DNA from: Balanoglossus misakiensis
Taxonomy: Eukaryota > Hemichordata
DNA: 64,000 nt
Reading direction: 5' to 3'
Assembly (NCBI GenBank): GCA_040954595.2
Contig: CM082583.2
Location: forward strand, 10,478,001 to 10,542,000
Of this stretch, positions 1 to 14,800 are shown in pieces. The notes under the pieces were generated by a model, which was not told the origin of the DNA, did not search any database, and saw only the letters and a program-made list of their open reading frames with translations. The first letter of the stretch is position 1, and every line of letters begins with the position of its first letter. Both the position numbers and the translations under genes were made by a program.

Positions 1-518
1 TGCAGGAGGGAGGTTAAATTTATTCAATTGCTTTTACTGTTCCGCATGTTGAAACGTCTTTTAGTCAGGTATTCAACTCAACCTGCGTGTTAGCACGACG
101 GAGAGAACCAAACTTTTTCAGTGGCAAATGTCAGGGTTCCAGGTTTCTGATTAGATGGGGCGCCAGCTGGTACACCCATTTACAGTTGTTGTTCACTTGC
201 ATGAGTGTTGTGGAAGGAGAATTCCCTTGTTATTACAGCTTTTGATCAGTCAATCATGTCTTTTGAGATAATGCCACTGAAATCCGTGTTTTATTTCTTA
301 TCATACCGTTATGAACAAAGCTTTCATCTTGAAACAAACAAAAAATACGAAGGGCTCACATTACGTTGAAAATATTGCTTACGATCCACTTACATTGCGT
401 TTCAATAGATAATGCTATAAGAAACCGATGTACCGGTAGTTGATACATGGAACATATATAAAATACCAAATAAAAGAGATTCATTATTAATCATATTCAA
501 CCATTGATTGAATGTCAG
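1..518. other. Downstream flank of receptor A
   Basis: AT-rich and without a convincing coding frame. It probably contains the 3' untranslated region of the minus-strand receptor, up to the poly(A) signal near 290. Nothing else was recognised. Confidence 0.5.
290..295 (-). terminator. Candidate poly(A) signal of receptor A
   Basis: AATAAA read on the minus strand, about 225 bases past the receptor A stop codon. It is the nearest canonical hexamer downstream; another lies at 19-24. Placement is by motif only. Confidence 0.4.
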
Positions 519-1610
519 TCATATTATATTGGTGGTTGTGTTTTTTTCACTGTAAATGTTGATGCTGGATATATAAGTGCTGTTATTGTTTGTATTTCTT
601 CTGCTTTTACCGACAAACGAATAGTTCTGTTTTCGTTTCCTTGAGCTCCGTAGGGTTTTCCTAAAGTTGCTTCCCATAAACGAATAGATTATAGGATTGA
701 GACAGCTGTTGATATAGATCAAGCATATGGCCGCGAATCGCGTCATCTTGAAGCAATGGTTGGATGACAGATGAGGGGTCGTCATGGAAATGAAATTCAA
801 AATGTAGAACGGAAACCAGCAGATGGTGAAAGCAAGAACGACCACCACCACCAGCGTCGCAATACGCCTGGTGTGTCCTTGCAGTTTGGTGTTGTCCGGT
901 CGAATTTTCCTTCGGGCGATGATAAACGTGAAGATGTTGGCATAGCAGACCAAGATACAGCAAAGAGGGAGAGCAAATCCCCCGACAAAAGCAAAGATGA
1001 AAAATGCCACGGGACCAGCGTTGGAAATGCCATCTGGCCAGTCAGTGATGCAAACTGCTGACACCTCACTGTAAGGGTAGACAGAGGCATAGATCCAGAG
1101 CGGCAGTGAAAACAGCAGAGACAACATCCAGATGACAATAGTCAAAATACGTGCCTTGCGAACTGTTCGGTATGAGATACATCTGATCGGACGTACGATG
1201 GCTAAATAGCGATCAACGCTCATGGCAGTCAACAGGAAGATGCCGGTGAATTGGTTCATTCCGTCAAATCCAACAAAAAACTTGCACACAATTGTTCCGA
1301 ACGCCCATTCTTTCCTTGAGTACTGATATGCGGAGAAAGGCAAGGTGATAACATAGAGGAAGTCTGCAATCGCTAGGTTTAGAATGAAGACACTGGGAAT
1401 AGAAGGAGTTTTGCGAGAATCCCGAAACAAGACAAAAATAACGATACAGTTTCCAACAGCACCGACAAAGCAAATTATGGCAAACGTTATCGGTATTACC
1501 TTTCCCCGAAACCAAGCGTCACTGATTGCAGTGTCAGATACATTAAAACTCTCAACATCGAGGCGAGAATAATTGTAAGCAGTTTCAGATGCATGTCTTA
1601 TCTCTGTCAT
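519..1610 (-). CDS. Receptor A: somatostatin / allatostatin-C-type class A GPCR
   Basis: Plasma-membrane peptide receptor of 363 residues with seven membrane segments, in one exon. The start is the ATG at 1610-1608, in a good ACC-ATG context; the frame stays open further upstream, to a GTG at 1694, but has no other ATG there. Seen: sequons at N13 and N23, N54 (1.50), D83 (2.50), C109 (3.25), D116 (3.32), Q120 (3.36), DRY 133-135, W161 (4.50), loop-2 C187 followed by W191-P192, P215 (5.50), CWFP 264-267, N272 (6.55) and NPIIY 305-309. The block DGMNQFTG before DRY and the loop-2 Cys...Trp-Pro resemble vertebrate somatostatin receptors; D3.32, Q3.36 and N6.55 line their peptide pocket. By family it should couple to Gi/o and lower cAMP. 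The tail is basic, then Asn/Ser/Thr-rich, and has no cysteine for palmitoylation. Opioid or allatostatin-C receptor is a possible alternative label. Class is certain; ligand is not. Confidence 0.9.
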   Translation of the reverse strand: MTEIRHASETAYNYSRLDVESFNVSDTAISDAWFRGKVIPITFAIICFVGAVGNCIVIFVLFRDSRKTPSIPSVFILNLAIADFLYVITLPFSAYQYSRKEWAFGTIVCKFFVGFDGMNQFTGIFLLTAMSVDRYLAIVRPIRCISYRTVRKARILTIVIWMLSLLFSLPLWIYASVYPYSEVSAVCITDWPDGISNAGPVAFFIFAFVGGFALPLCCILVCYANIFTFIIARRKIRPDNTKLQGHTRRIATLVVVVVLAFTICWFPFYILNFISMTTPHLSSNHCFKMTRFAAICLIYINSCLNPIIYSFMGSNFRKTLRSSRKRKQNYSFVGKSRRNTNNNSTYISSINIYSEKNTTTNII

Positions 1611-4600
1611 GGTCACACGATGTTTCCTTGGTCGATGGGCCCTACAGTGTAGATTCTCCAACGATGAAACTGTCACTGTTTGTGAGCTTACCACGTAGAC
1701 GCTAGACTTTGCAGGAATGCTTCTCCTTTGTTGTCAATCAATGGTGACTGCGAACGTCTTGCATATCCGTCTGGTGCCACAAAACAAAATATTCTTCAGG
1801 GAATAATATTAACTGCAACAACAAGGATATTCCAGTTACACTGGCTTGGTAAACCTCTCGAACAGTCTTTCAGCTCAACTTCAACTCATGCTGGGTGCCC
1901 ACGTGATGTGTAACTCAGTTTATAAGTGCTGTCGTCATTTTAAATGCTAATTTTATATTGGATAGATTTGTATCCTTAATGCGATAGCCGTGTTCTATTG
2001 AACGGTTGTGGAACAAAATTAATGTGGTGGCTGAATGCCAAAAAGCTTCACCAATATTTCCATTAAACTGAGAGATTTCCGTGAACAATCCTTGAGTAAA
2101 TAAAGGCAATTTGCATGATTGGGTGTATCCATCATAGGCTTTTGATCACTCATTGTTAAGGTCATATATGGTCTTTAATTGACCATCAGGTGAAGAAAAT
2201 AAGAATAAACATATTAAGCATATATATCTCGATACAGAATTTTAATTGCAAAAGTCTTATAAGTCTAATAAGTTGTCCTTGACCACCCTCACAACGACCA
2301 TGCACGTACGGCATCTGATGTGTCAAGGTTAATTGCGAGCTTCCTTGTCAACGTGTTCACCTGACTATCACTTAACGCTTAACATATGCGCAAATAAGCA
2401 GTAACGTTGCTATAGACAATGAACATCAAAGAACAGTATGATTTTGGAAGCAATAAAATCCTTGCAGTTTAATCTTCCCTCTGTGTCTGAAATAAAATTG
2501 TAGACAAATGATAAAGCTTGTCGACTCACCGTGTGGGCGTTGCAAGACTGTGTGGTATATCTTAGTGCAAAGATTACTGGGAACATTGGGGCTTACAAGA
2601 ATAGTTACAGCAGATATGAAATGAAAGGTGCTCTCGTGTATTGAAAGAGTACCGGTTATATTGAAAAACGTGGAATGTATGTAAGAAGTTTTCAACAAAA
2701 ATGGCTGTTTAGTTTATGTATTACCACCCTTACGTTGTAAATTGTGTAGTAATGTTCCAGAAATTTATCATTGGGTCTACTCAAATTTTAAAATATTCTA
2801 GGTTTTGTCAGATTTATGCAGTAATACATTGTATGTGCCGATATTGTCATACTGTCTCTACAGAGCCCTTAAAAAGGGAATTTGAACATTGCAAGGCTGT
2901 GCGTATGCATTGTACTTCAAACAATGACCCAGTAATAGAATCTGCAGCATTTGGTTTTCTCATTAAGGCATATATGCGGTATACTGCTGCATTTAAAAAC
3001 AATTAGCAAATGTCAAATTGCTGTCTAATTTTTCTATGCCTAAAAAGCAGAATCTTTATTAAGTGTAATGAATCTCTTGAAATGAAAATTGATGGCATCA
3101 GAGACAGTTGTCTATAGAGGATGGTTGCTTCCTATTGTACTCATTGATATTCCGGGATTGATACACCTGTATATCAACCATACCCGGTACCTGACGTTCA
3201 TGTATCTTTCCTTCAAGGACTGTTAGTTGTCCACCGGCCATGCTCCGTGCCGAATTGTTTTGTCTTTGTCTTTGGAAGCCCTGTTGCCATGTGAATGTAA
3301 TATTTGACTTATGATTCTTGGAATATGGAAGTCGAGTTTGCATGGTTGGTTAAAATGCGATAGGAGCTTGTGTAATATTTTGGTTTGTTAAGTATGGAAC
3401 TTTTCCCCTGACAACTTTGTTTAATTAAATACAAGAAACAACTGATTATCATACTTGCCTGTCACAATGCCTATAAGTACTCACAGTAAAGGAAGCTGTT
3501 CCATACAGTTAGCCCATTGAACTTCAAAATCAACATGTTATTCGTGTATAAAGTTAGACACATGATTGCCCTTTGTGGATTTGGAACTGAAGGACGCATG
3601 TGGGCGGAAGTTTCTTCAGAAGCAAAACAACAAAAACAGTTCCATTATTGTCACTGTGCCGTGGAGACCAGGCATCTAAGCTCGGACAAATTGCTGGATT
3701 TATTTTAAAGCGCCAAATAAAAAGCCATCCATAGCCACTGCTGTCAACTCTGCAATTCATGTTCTTTCTGGTATGGTCACATCTTGTTAGGAAATGCCAT
3801 GTTACATGTACATGTACAGTAGCTGTGTCAGGATACTGGATACGCTTGCCTGTACCATACTGTATATGCCTAAGATTTCATCAGCTTGAAGTAGACATAT
3901 GGCTTCTCAAAGCATAAGAAATATTAATTCCACATGGATATTAAAAGACGTTTAATTACCAATAATATCAATCAAATGATATTTATAGTACTATTCATCC
4001 ATTTTGTAATACTAATTTTGAGAATTTTATGACTTCGAATCCTAAATAGTGGCAATACTACCGGTATATAGATTGAAAGTTAATCTCTACTGAGGTCAGT
4101 TTTCTAAAACGGGCGATAATGATGTTCAATCAAAAGAATATGTTTTGATGCAACTCTTTTCTATAAGTAGGTCCATGTCTTACCACAAAAGGGCATTTAC
4201 TTTGCAGAGACCTTTTGGATAAAGTTGTGAATCCCTTACATGTGATGATGCTTTGGTAGTTTTGGTAGCCACTGACCTGTTTACTGTAAGACAGACTTGG
4301 CAATGAACGTACTTTGCATGATTGGGGGTTCATTTATATGCGTCGACTTAAAGTTGTAAGATGACCGACGCCTTATGGTATTAACCCGTCAATTATTCAT
4401 CAAAGTAATGGGTCTAATCAGACATGTATTTGATTAACAAAACACTCAAACCATTGCAATCACACACTTTGCACGTGTCATTCGCGACAGTTTCGAGGAA
4501 GTTGCCCCTTAATGCTCACTGCAACTACTCGTTCCCCTTCGTTATGCGTAACTGAAGGAGTTACTTGAATTGAGCTATGTTCTCATGAAAGAGACGTAAT

Positions 4601-5756
4601 CATTAAGGGATAAACGGAACACAAGTCATTCTTCGTGGCATTGTGAAGAGCACGTTTGCAGTGGGCGTTTTCTTCGTCTTATCCGATGGCAATTTCCTCT
4701 TGTCTGTGCGGCGCTCTTGAAAAGCAATGTAAATAGACCGTCCTTCCCAACCTGCAATTTAAAGAAAAATGAATAAGACAGCTGTCTCCCATTCATCCTG
4801 TACAGTGAAGCGATAATTTTGGAGCAGAAAATATTGGATTCTTAAAGTAGTCTATTAAGTGGTGCTTCATTTCCTATCCTGCCAATGAAATTTCAGCACA
4901 GTGATATTTCCACAGTTTGTCTTCGTGACTGTTTGGTGGAGGATGAACCAGAAGGCATTGGCCTAATGGGGAAGGGGGGGGAGGGAATCACTGCTCTGCA
5001 AATTTCTTCCGGAAGCATGTAGGGTACATGTACCTTATACAAGAAGCCACTCAATCTGCAAAATGAAAAGCATCTAGCTAAATGTCAGATTTTGCATACA
5101 TGAAAGAATAACAGGAAGAACTGGCTCGAATTCCCCCCTGCAGTTACATTTATTGTCTACAAATACTTAAAGAGCCTTTATGATATCAGCATGCTGATTG
5201 TGCATGAAACTTTGTTCATGTGACCTCATTGACTGAGATGGGAATAAATAACCCTAAACTGCTATATTCGTGATATACCATAGTTGAAACGCATTCAAGT
5301 GACCCCACATGTGAATTCGTGTTATGCATTGATCACTATAATGGGACGAAAATCATATGCTGCTTCAGCTTAATTTTAGGGGAGCTCAAGCTTAGAGATT
5401 GCAAAAGATATAACATGACAGAAACTTAAAGTAAATAGAGTTCTATCCAAAGTAACAGGTATGAATTCAAGTGAAAACACAACGTCTATGGTAGAATCAA
5501 CAAATTGACACATCAATTTACTTTTTGCCACATTTGTCGTGTACGGTCAAGTTCTGCTGTATTCCAGTATTTCAGTAACTGTGATAAATTGTTAACATAC
5601 AATTTGTTTCAAAGCTATATTGGATCCCATAATCAAAATAGAAGTAATTCGCTATAAACATGTCTTTTCTTTTATGAAAATATTATGGAAACATTTTAGT
5701 GTTCGTTCATATATCTTTCAGCTCAGAACTTATTAATAACTGTCCTTTGTCATGTA
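1611..5756. other. Non-coding spacer upstream of receptor A
   Basis: The part next to 1610 should hold the 5' untranslated region and promoter of receptor A. Any 5' exon border is unclear; a GTAAGC donor-like string read on the minus strand sits at about 1691. The only other structure seen is overlapping TACATGTA palindromes at 3803-3816 and a G-rich run at about 4968-4985. All open frames here are short, with no recognisable domain. Confidence 0.5.
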
Positions 5757-5850
5757 AAGGAATGGAGCGCCCACTAGAGTATGGGTATACAATATGGCTC
5801 CTTTGTTTATACTCTAGACTGATGAGAATACTTCACTAGCGCCCTCTACA
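5757..5850. repeat. Interleaved inverted-repeat segment
   Basis: CTAGAGTAT at 5774-5782 is matched by ATACTCTAG at 5809-5817. A second weaker pair, AAAGGA...GAGC against GGCTCCTTT, interleaves with it. The segment ends with CTAGCGCCCTCTA at 5836-5848. It could be the remnant of a short non-autonomous mobile element. Confidence 0.3.
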
Positions 5851-8800
5851 CAATGGGGTCTACAATAATGCTAAATTTAAAGCTGTGTTTAGCAATTTTT
5901 TGAGAATGAATTAGTATGGTTCATAGACCATTTTTCATTTGCATAAGAATTGCCATGTTGCACTGATTGAGAGGAATTGGCCAGTTGCACTCATAAATGC
6001 AAACCATGAACTGTATTTCAGAGTAGCCCCGGGCTGGTTGCATCTTCAGCGACATATTCATGTGTAGCCATGAAATAAATGTTGGGAGTCAATTAACCGC
6101 ACGTACACTGTAGGTATGGTAGAGGCCGTTTCCTGTTACATTGATGGTGATATGGTAGATCTAGTGATGATTGGGTGGAATTGCAGAATTGTATCATCAA
6201 GTAAATTCAAAAAAAGCTTTAATTCATAAAATGATCGGGTTATATTCCCTCATCCCTGCTGGTCCCTTGCTTGAATTTGACCAGAAAGTGACTTGAACAC
6301 TGACACATTTTTCACTAAGCAATTACGTGTGTCCAACAATATTACATGATCCCCTGTGTCAAGAACATTTGGCTGATTTTTCAAAATTATGTCAACTTCC
6401 CCTTATTTATACTTGACCTTCTGCAGTCAGCGAAGTGGAACAGCTAGGTATTAGTTGAAATCTGGATTAGAGAGCAGTTTGAACTTTTGCACAAAAGGGT
6501 CATTCCTTTTAGAATTTTTTAAAGTGGATGTAATCTACTCTTTATAATTCCCTTCAGATTTTCCATCCCCAACAATCGAAGATACGTTGATAAAGTTATC
6601 TCTGAACACCTTCTCTGGGCCTATGTGTAATACATTTTGGATAACATAATAGTAAGCAATACTCTCAGCTTTCCAAATGAATGCAGATTTTAGCGATTGC
6701 CTTCTAAGTTGACTTAGAGAATACATTAGAAAGGAGCAGTGTCATGTCAATTGGCATGTTCTCCTTGGTAAAAGATACTTGAAAATTTCATGACAAAATG
6801 GAAAACTAATGGTTGAAGTAAATCGGATGAAGCCTCATGTCTGGGAAGGTCCAAGTTTCATCATGAGAAAACACCTTCGACAAGGAATTGAGGTTATGCT
6901 CAAGTACCGGTATATGAAATATATAACAGATGGTGCCAGCAGGAATATCACGACCTACAACACCTAGTCACCGAGAAAATGAAACGTCGCAGAAAATCAC
7001 TTCACTAGATCAGAGCCCTATCAAAGAAGTCATCTAACGGCTTCATTTAATCGTACCCAATGAAAATTGGCATGCGTATATTCATCTCCAGGCTGTTATT
7101 GTATTGCAATCGAATGAATGTGTGGATGTACTGGTAGTTGATACACTTTCCACGTACCACATTTGAAAGCAGATGGCCTGGCTTAGTAGTAGATCCAAAC
7201 ATGAAAATAGCGGCCATGTTGAATTACATCGCTGTACAGTGTTTTAGGGTTTTCTCATTTTCTGCATTCTGACAAATGATAAATTGGTTGCTATGCTGAA
7301 ATGTGTGGGTCTTTTAGAAATATCGAGGCAAAATGTGTCTCATAATGTCAAATAAAAGAACTACATGAAAATCACTTAAAAGCAATTTTCGTATACAGGC
7401 GAGTCATTTAAAGTGCCAGTTCACCCCGAAAGAATGTCATGTAAAACTAATTTCAAAGGTAGGAAGTTAATACTCAAAATGAAAAGAACACCGCAATCTT
7501 GCGTTTATTCTCATGCAAGCCTTCCATGTGGACAAATTTTGTTACCACGGCGATGCCAAAAACCATTGATCGTAAAAAGTGCACAAAATATCACCAGGAA
7601 ATCAAAGCATTGATGTAGTATTCCACATGAATTGTTAACACGATCAGGAAATCCATCAGGTGATTAGGTAGATAGTAATAAGGCTTCACATATACGCACT
7701 ACGGTCGAGGTGTTTTTTGTCAGTACGATATATTCAAGATGCAATGTAGTTCTAACAGATTTGGCGTCCATTCAGAAAGTTAATTGTAAAATGCCCAGAA
7801 AACAGAATGGTGTGTGGGAACGCCACTGATTTTATCTGGTCAAATCGACAAACAGAAATATCAGAATGAAAAGTACATGTAGCAATCTCAAAATCCACCT
7901 ATTAGCTAATTAGAACACTCAAGGCCATTTAACAATGACAGAGCGAACTGACGTGGATGAGGACACTCACAAACCTGTTAAAAATAAGCACAGTCCCTCT
8001 ATCACATGGTCTGGAAACATGGCCAGATTCTCTTGGACAGATTGTGATATGACCGAATAAACTTGTGTTTTGTCAGTTTGTAGGCAAAAAATGACTGTAT
8101 AAATTCTGAGAAGAGGTTTATTGATTGTGCTCCATTTATTCCTGCCTGCGTGCAAGCGACCATCCTTAGACATTCAAATATGTATGAATCAATTTCATTC
8201 AAACTTCGCACAAATACAATGCAATATAACATTCATACGTATCTCAATTTGCATCGAAATTCCACCTGGCATCTAGTTGGTTTCATGTCCAACGGAAGTG
8301 CTTAAATATGCCAGAACAGATTAAATTCAACTTAAAACGATGTATACTGACTTACACATCCACGTCAATTTTTTTTTGTATATGTCGTCCAGTCTGCCAA
8401 TCATTCAGCTGCTCTGTGATGAATGTTTTCAAATGCGGAACCATTACCTTGATAGGCCTGACCCAATTTCATTCACAGTATATACTAAGACATACACAGA
8501 TAGACTGTGCTCATGTAACCACCAAATGGGCTTTTTACGGCAGGGATTTTAAGTTCATTGCCATTACTCAGACATGCCACGGCCAATTATGTTCACACTT
8601 GACACAAAGTCAACACAAAATGACATACCCATGGGCGCTTTTTGATAAATGGACCGAATATGGCTGTCTCAGACTGGTGGTCACTTGTCAAAACTTTTTT
8701 TGTTTCCAGAGCAGATATTTTAAGAATACAAAAAATTCTTGTACAGTTAAAAACACAGTTGGATAATCCGGTAAACTAAATCTGTGAATGCTACTTAAGA

Positions 8801-11800
8801 GAGTCCACTTCTAATGTAAGCTGATATACTGACATGTGGTGCCGTGCATGGAAATAAATGCACCAAACGCATGGTCTACTTTCATCTACTCTTTTCAAAT
8901 TCTGTTTTGAATGCAACTGTTTTCAGGTAATAAACATCTCCAGCTTTAATCCTCACTGCAATATGCCTGCTGAATGTCACACTTTATGTCGTGAGACTAT
9001 ACAGCTAGCATAATAGTTTGCCGACAACATCTGTCTGTTGTAATCTCATAACACATATAGCTGACGTATTATTATTTGGGTACAGCCTGGAAATAGAACG
9101 TAATGCAATTTTCATCTGTTGCCTTGGAGATTAAAATTAGTGACGTTATCAATTGTGTACGAAATAGATATGTCGTGGTTATAGAATTAATTCCACACAC
9201 ATTAGGGTTGGGAAAGCTCTGTGTCCAATTGGAAACTTTCAAAATTGCTGGTTTGGGTTATATAGATCCGTGATAAAAGAAATTAAGCCATGTTTTCAGA
9301 AACCTGGAATGTGAGTACCCATTAAGCCGGACAACGTTCAATTTTCTTTTCGGGTGAGTCTTTTTTATCACAGACCCTCTACTATATCCACGCAGTCTAG
9401 TGTATATTGTTATCTTTTTTCGCCAAGAAATGGTTTACATCAATTTATTCGCAACTCTTCAATTTGCTTGAGTTTTAAAGTTTTTCACAGAGAGCATCTC
9501 GGTGAAATCTTGGTGTGTCCTTTCGAATTCACTGTTGCAGATGCAGTGGAATAATCATCACCTAAAATTTCCATGGTGAATGTTAAAAATGAATCAACTT
9601 TTTGATATTGTTAATATCTGATACGTGTATGTCATAGTTTTAAAAGATGTCTGTTATTTATTTATTTTATTTCACCATCAGTGCATCGTATTCATTTAAA
9701 GCGTTTCTGATGTACAATCTACAGTCGCCTTTGATTTGCAAAGTAAAGATAATTTATCAAAGTGCTGTCTGTATCAATCTTGTGCCAACTAAATGACTCT
9801 TTAATACAGCGAAGCAATTACAGCACAGTCGAATTAGGCCATGAAATGGTTTCGATCGGTGTCAATTTTCACTTAACCTCCCATTCTATGCCGGTCAATA
9901 TCTTGTGCATGATAAGGTTTTCTGGAAAGACATTTACTGATAAATCAGAAGGTGAACACTAGGGTTCACTTATATATTGGCTGTGAACACTACTTCTAGT
10001 AGTCCCAAAAGTGTCAATCCCGACGGTCGATGGTGATGTGCAATCTAAGCATGATATCGAAGGAAACAACATGCCATCAATCTCTCGCTTTTAATTAGTT
10101 TACAAGTTGAGGGTTTTCTTTCACCTCTTTGCTGTTTTGTGAAAGTATTAAAGTTCATCTTGTTAAAAGATACAGGTATCCTTCTCCTGCTCATGTAAAA
10201 ACAGTTCACAGAAGACAAGTGTTTCCCTTGTGGTAAGATATGACATACATGCACCGATGTTAGAAACATTCATGTGAGCTAACACATGATACAGACTCGG
10301 TGCATAATTTATCATCTAGGGGCAGATCGAGTCGTCAAACAGCGTTTTTTGCAAGGATTACTGAAACAAGAGACACAGTCACGTAATAATGATACAAGTC
10401 ATATCAATATTGTAGCGCGGATAGAAAAGAAACCTGTTATCGACAAGCCGTACCAAACAGACCGAAAATTTACATGCAATTTGAAATAAAATCCTTACAA
10501 AGATACATCCGTTAAGTGCAAAAATTCCATCAAGCAGACAGTGTAGTGACTTCTCTCTTCTTAAAATGTTTCTTGTAATTTTCTCAATTTGCTTTATATT
10601 TGCTACATTTTCCCTTTTTTGTTTCAACCTTTCTTCATTAAACAGCAATAAATATATATGTACTTACAGTATATGTACTTATATACTTACGTCATATTTT
10701 CAGAATGTAACGCATAACATATCAAAGCAGCATTTTTTTCAGGGAATATAGTGTGAGCTTTTTCTAGGAACTACTCTTTACTATTGTAATTTCCCTGAGG
10801 CTCAGTCAAGTATTCTCAAATAAATTCCCAGCTGATCTGGCAGAATGTCAGATCATGAGTCGGTTGAAACATATTACACGGGTAGGGCTTCTGAGCAGAA
10901 TAGATTACTAATAAGACGATCGAAGTGCAATTTCTTATAACGTCAGGTTTGATGGTATCACATTACCCCGACATTAATTTTGTTCCGATGCCGATATCCA
11001 TGACAGATAAAAGAAACAACACTTGCACCATAACAGATCCACTTGCACTGTCACCTTGATGTTCGTTTGGTTACTCGAGATGCCCTCATTCTAATCCATG
11101 ACTGTGCACAATTCTGTTTGAATTTTGCAGGACATCACTGCAGTCACGATTATCTCCGCTATGACGTTGTGTCTGCTTGCTTTTAGAAGGGGAGGCTGCG
11201 GGCATGTATTTGCTAAACATATGGCTATGTTATGCCGTAAAATTACCGTCGATAACACTGTGTACTATTGTAATAAAACTTTAGTGCGCATGTGCCTAAT
11301 ATTGCATCAAACAGATGGTTTCATACTTATCAATTACCAAAGTAAACCGCTCCTGGTGGACAGTACCTTAATTCACTGATGGGTGTATTGGTAGAAGTGT
11401 TAAATGACGATTCTGTTTGAATATGTTAACTATACATCCAGTTGTTTAAATTTTCAATAAAGTGGAATTTTTAAAGTCAACATTAATATGCACTGTGTGA
11501 TTCACACAACAGAATGTAATATGTTTCTTTCTTGCTTGCTCACTTGCTTGACAAAAGCTCAATTTTATGGCGAGTGTGGCAATATGTGATTTTTTTTTTC
11601 CACTCGAGAACTGAGCCATGAGTGAAGTCAAGAAAGTAGTTGAATATCAGATGGGTAGATGGCGGGTATTTATAAGAAAGATATCCAGTTTAAAGAATAA
11701 AGTTTTGCTCATTTTACATTTTCATCATCTGTGCAGTAATGGTACTAACAAGAATAAACAAATACTTTGAGTGCCTTTTACAGGTTAATATTTGAGCTTC

Positions 11801-14800
11801 AGTCTAAACCGAGCTACTGCGTTAAATTGTACAAAGAACTTCAACCGGCAGGAAATTTCACGGCAAAGTAACTTCCTTCTTCCAGAAATAAAATGGGGAT
11901 GTTGCTTATGTAGATTTAACTTTTTAAGTGGGTGCATTTCCCAGGCGTGATAGAAATTAGGACACTTTCACTAGATCTTGTTAAAAAGTGGAGCGAGATG
12001 CACAGTGAGGAAATTTACGACTCAATGCGCTGTGATTAGCAACTTGCAAGATCTGTATGTACACAGTTCCCTTTTGCATGGCCAGTTTCGAAATTATTTA
12101 CATTCACAAGGCTCTGTATGACGTTTACATGAGCGTCAAAGATTAAATTAGCTACCTGTATTTTGATGCCCGCGTGACCTTATAAACCTTCATGGATCAG
12201 TAATCACAATGGCTCCCGAGGCTTGACGTAGATCATTTCAAGGACTTTTGCTGGTACGTTCATATCATGTCAGTGAATGCATCGCGAGACATATGTGTAA
12301 TCATGTCAAGTTAAACTCTGTAACCGTCCCAAAGCGGTCTCTCTTCTATGCAAGTCTAGCTGCAAAAGTCATTTGTTAAGTATTAAAACCACATTTACTG
12401 TCTGCCACTCAAATTTTGTAGTCTTATAATAAGAGTAAAGCAAGGTCACTGCGGTAAGTTACTCTTCACTTGTGTTAGTCTAAACTTCGTTTCTGTAACA
12501 TATCAGATCCTTAATAGGTTTGCAAACATGGACATGTCTAAAACCCCACTGCAAATAATTAGTTTCAAGCTAATTTGACATGCAGACCGCGGGCAGCCAG
12601 AACAGGTAATGCAATGTGTGCACCGCAAATCTCAAACCACCTCGGGGAAACAATACAGACGTAATCAGATCTCGCGAAGTCATTATATTGTGTTCAGTTG
12701 CTTGTGTGCGTGAATAACACAAACAAGAAAATTAAGACCATGCAAGCTCCTTCAATTTTTTTTATCTGGGGATGGAGTAAACATGATAATTGCCTTTGTT
12801 TATACTTCCATAAATGCAGTTGCTATCTATGATATATAATTTGCCTTATTGTGATTCTGTTCATATTATGCCCATTTAGGGTTGCTTTCTTCTTTGATGT
12901 TGTTATCTTCAGAAACCCTTCCTTATATTCTCAATGATTCCTTTCTTTTACATATCCATTCCATATTATATTTTTCTGAATCTGTTGTCTAAAATGGTTG
13001 AATTATTGTATAATTATGTGGCATTAATTTAATATACTGTGCCTGCAGTGACTTCAAACTTCCATCCCGGTTAGTCAAACATCCAAATGGAACTTGAAGA
13101 TGAGATCAAAATGCACTGACGACGACAGGCGAGAGAGCAGTTATATCCTACACTGCCTGACTTATAAATGACTTCAACCGTACCTCAACTAATGCATGGC
13201 ATTACCTGTAGAGTAACTGATAACATGGGATACTTACATCACCAGTTGTCACTCAATTCCGAATTCAGTATCTCAGTGGGTAACTGTAATGTCTGGGATA
13301 GGTCATCCTGAATAAAACCTGATGACGCAGAGTGCAGACATTAATGTGCCATGGCTTGCACAATTTATCGCTCATCGCGTTGGAAAGGATCTCGCACGTA
13401 ACACTTGCATTTGCCCTCCAGTACATGAACCCACCATTTTCGAGTTGTGACACTCCTGTTTAAGTAATAATTCTCAAATAATTTTGAGATATAAACAGAG
13501 CAGAGACAGCTAGTAAGCCGAGAAGTGTTTCCAAGGAGACTCTCCGATTTGACGTGTAGGAAAATCATTTGAACAATCAGTGTGCATCCCCAGGGCGAAT
13601 AAACAACCAAGAGTTCATTAGACTTCATCCTCGGGGCATCATTTCCTTGATGGCATCGTTAAATTAACCAATATCATTTGATCTATCTGTCAACCACATT
13701 TGAAGTTTCCTGTTCAATTCTCTGCTGTTCTTACTTTTGTAATATAATATTAATCTCGGCTACGGAGAAGAGCAAGGATCAACCAGTTTCAATTACAGCA
13801 ACTTTCGAAGGTCGTGACATGTTTTCTTATACTGTACTCCGAAGTTCTCAGAGTAATCGGCGGTATAAAATCGAATGTCATTCCGATTAACGAGGAACAA
13901 ATTTACACCAGCTTTATTTGCCACTCTATGTACGTAAAAGAGATGTAGGTACGTGTGTAGTTATTTCCAGTTGTTTAAAGATGTCAACAGCATGGAAATG
14001 TGAGTAACACCCACGTGTAGGTCCTACTAAGCAATGTTATAATGTTGTGTTACCTGAATAGTAAAGTCCCAGACTATATAAGTCCCGATCATTCCAGATG
14101 AGTGATTTGATGAATGTCAAGTACATGTCCATAATTAGTCCCCGTGGATGTAGTTGGGGAGAATTAACAGCTGGGCTCTGTCCACCCACATGTCAGAACC
14201 AATTGGATACCTGAACCATAGTTCATCCAAACTCTGTACAAGGACAATGTAATATAAAATATATATGCATATACTGTTAGTGTTAAGGTAGCAATCGGGC
14301 TACTCAATATAGTTAGGACAGACGTAAATCAGGAATATTTAAAATAAACCAATAAAGTTATGAGTTGCAAGACGCGACATAATAAACTTACGCAACTTAA
14401 TATTGTTAACCGACTCATTAATAAAATATCACAACATTTACAATGCCCATAATGTTAGACAGTACGACTTAAGACATTTTTTTCTGATCTTACCTGATTG
14501 TGTTTTCGCGATGAAAAGTTCACTTTTGTGTAGACTTTATCACCTCTAAAAGGAAATTGCGATTTGTTCCGTCTGCTTGGATGCGCAGTAAAATTGTCTG
14601 AGCAATAACATATATGACAAGTCACGACCGCGAGCTTTTGATGAACACGAATATGGAAATGATTAGCAATATCGTGTGAAACTGATCGGCCTGCATGCTG
14701 ATTCTTGCTTACGGGATTTGACTGTAATTCGCTACATGTAATTGTGAAAGGAATTTTACTCTCTTTACGGAACTTGCAAATGTTGTGAATAATTCGTGTC

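Noticed and set aside
1611-1694. 28 extra in-frame residues before the receptor A start
   Set aside because: The frame there begins at GTG, not ATG; the first ATG, at 1610, has a good context.
8308-8766. 152-codon plus-strand open frame
   Set aside because: No domain, membrane pattern or splice context; codon use like the AT-rich surroundings and no support beyond length.
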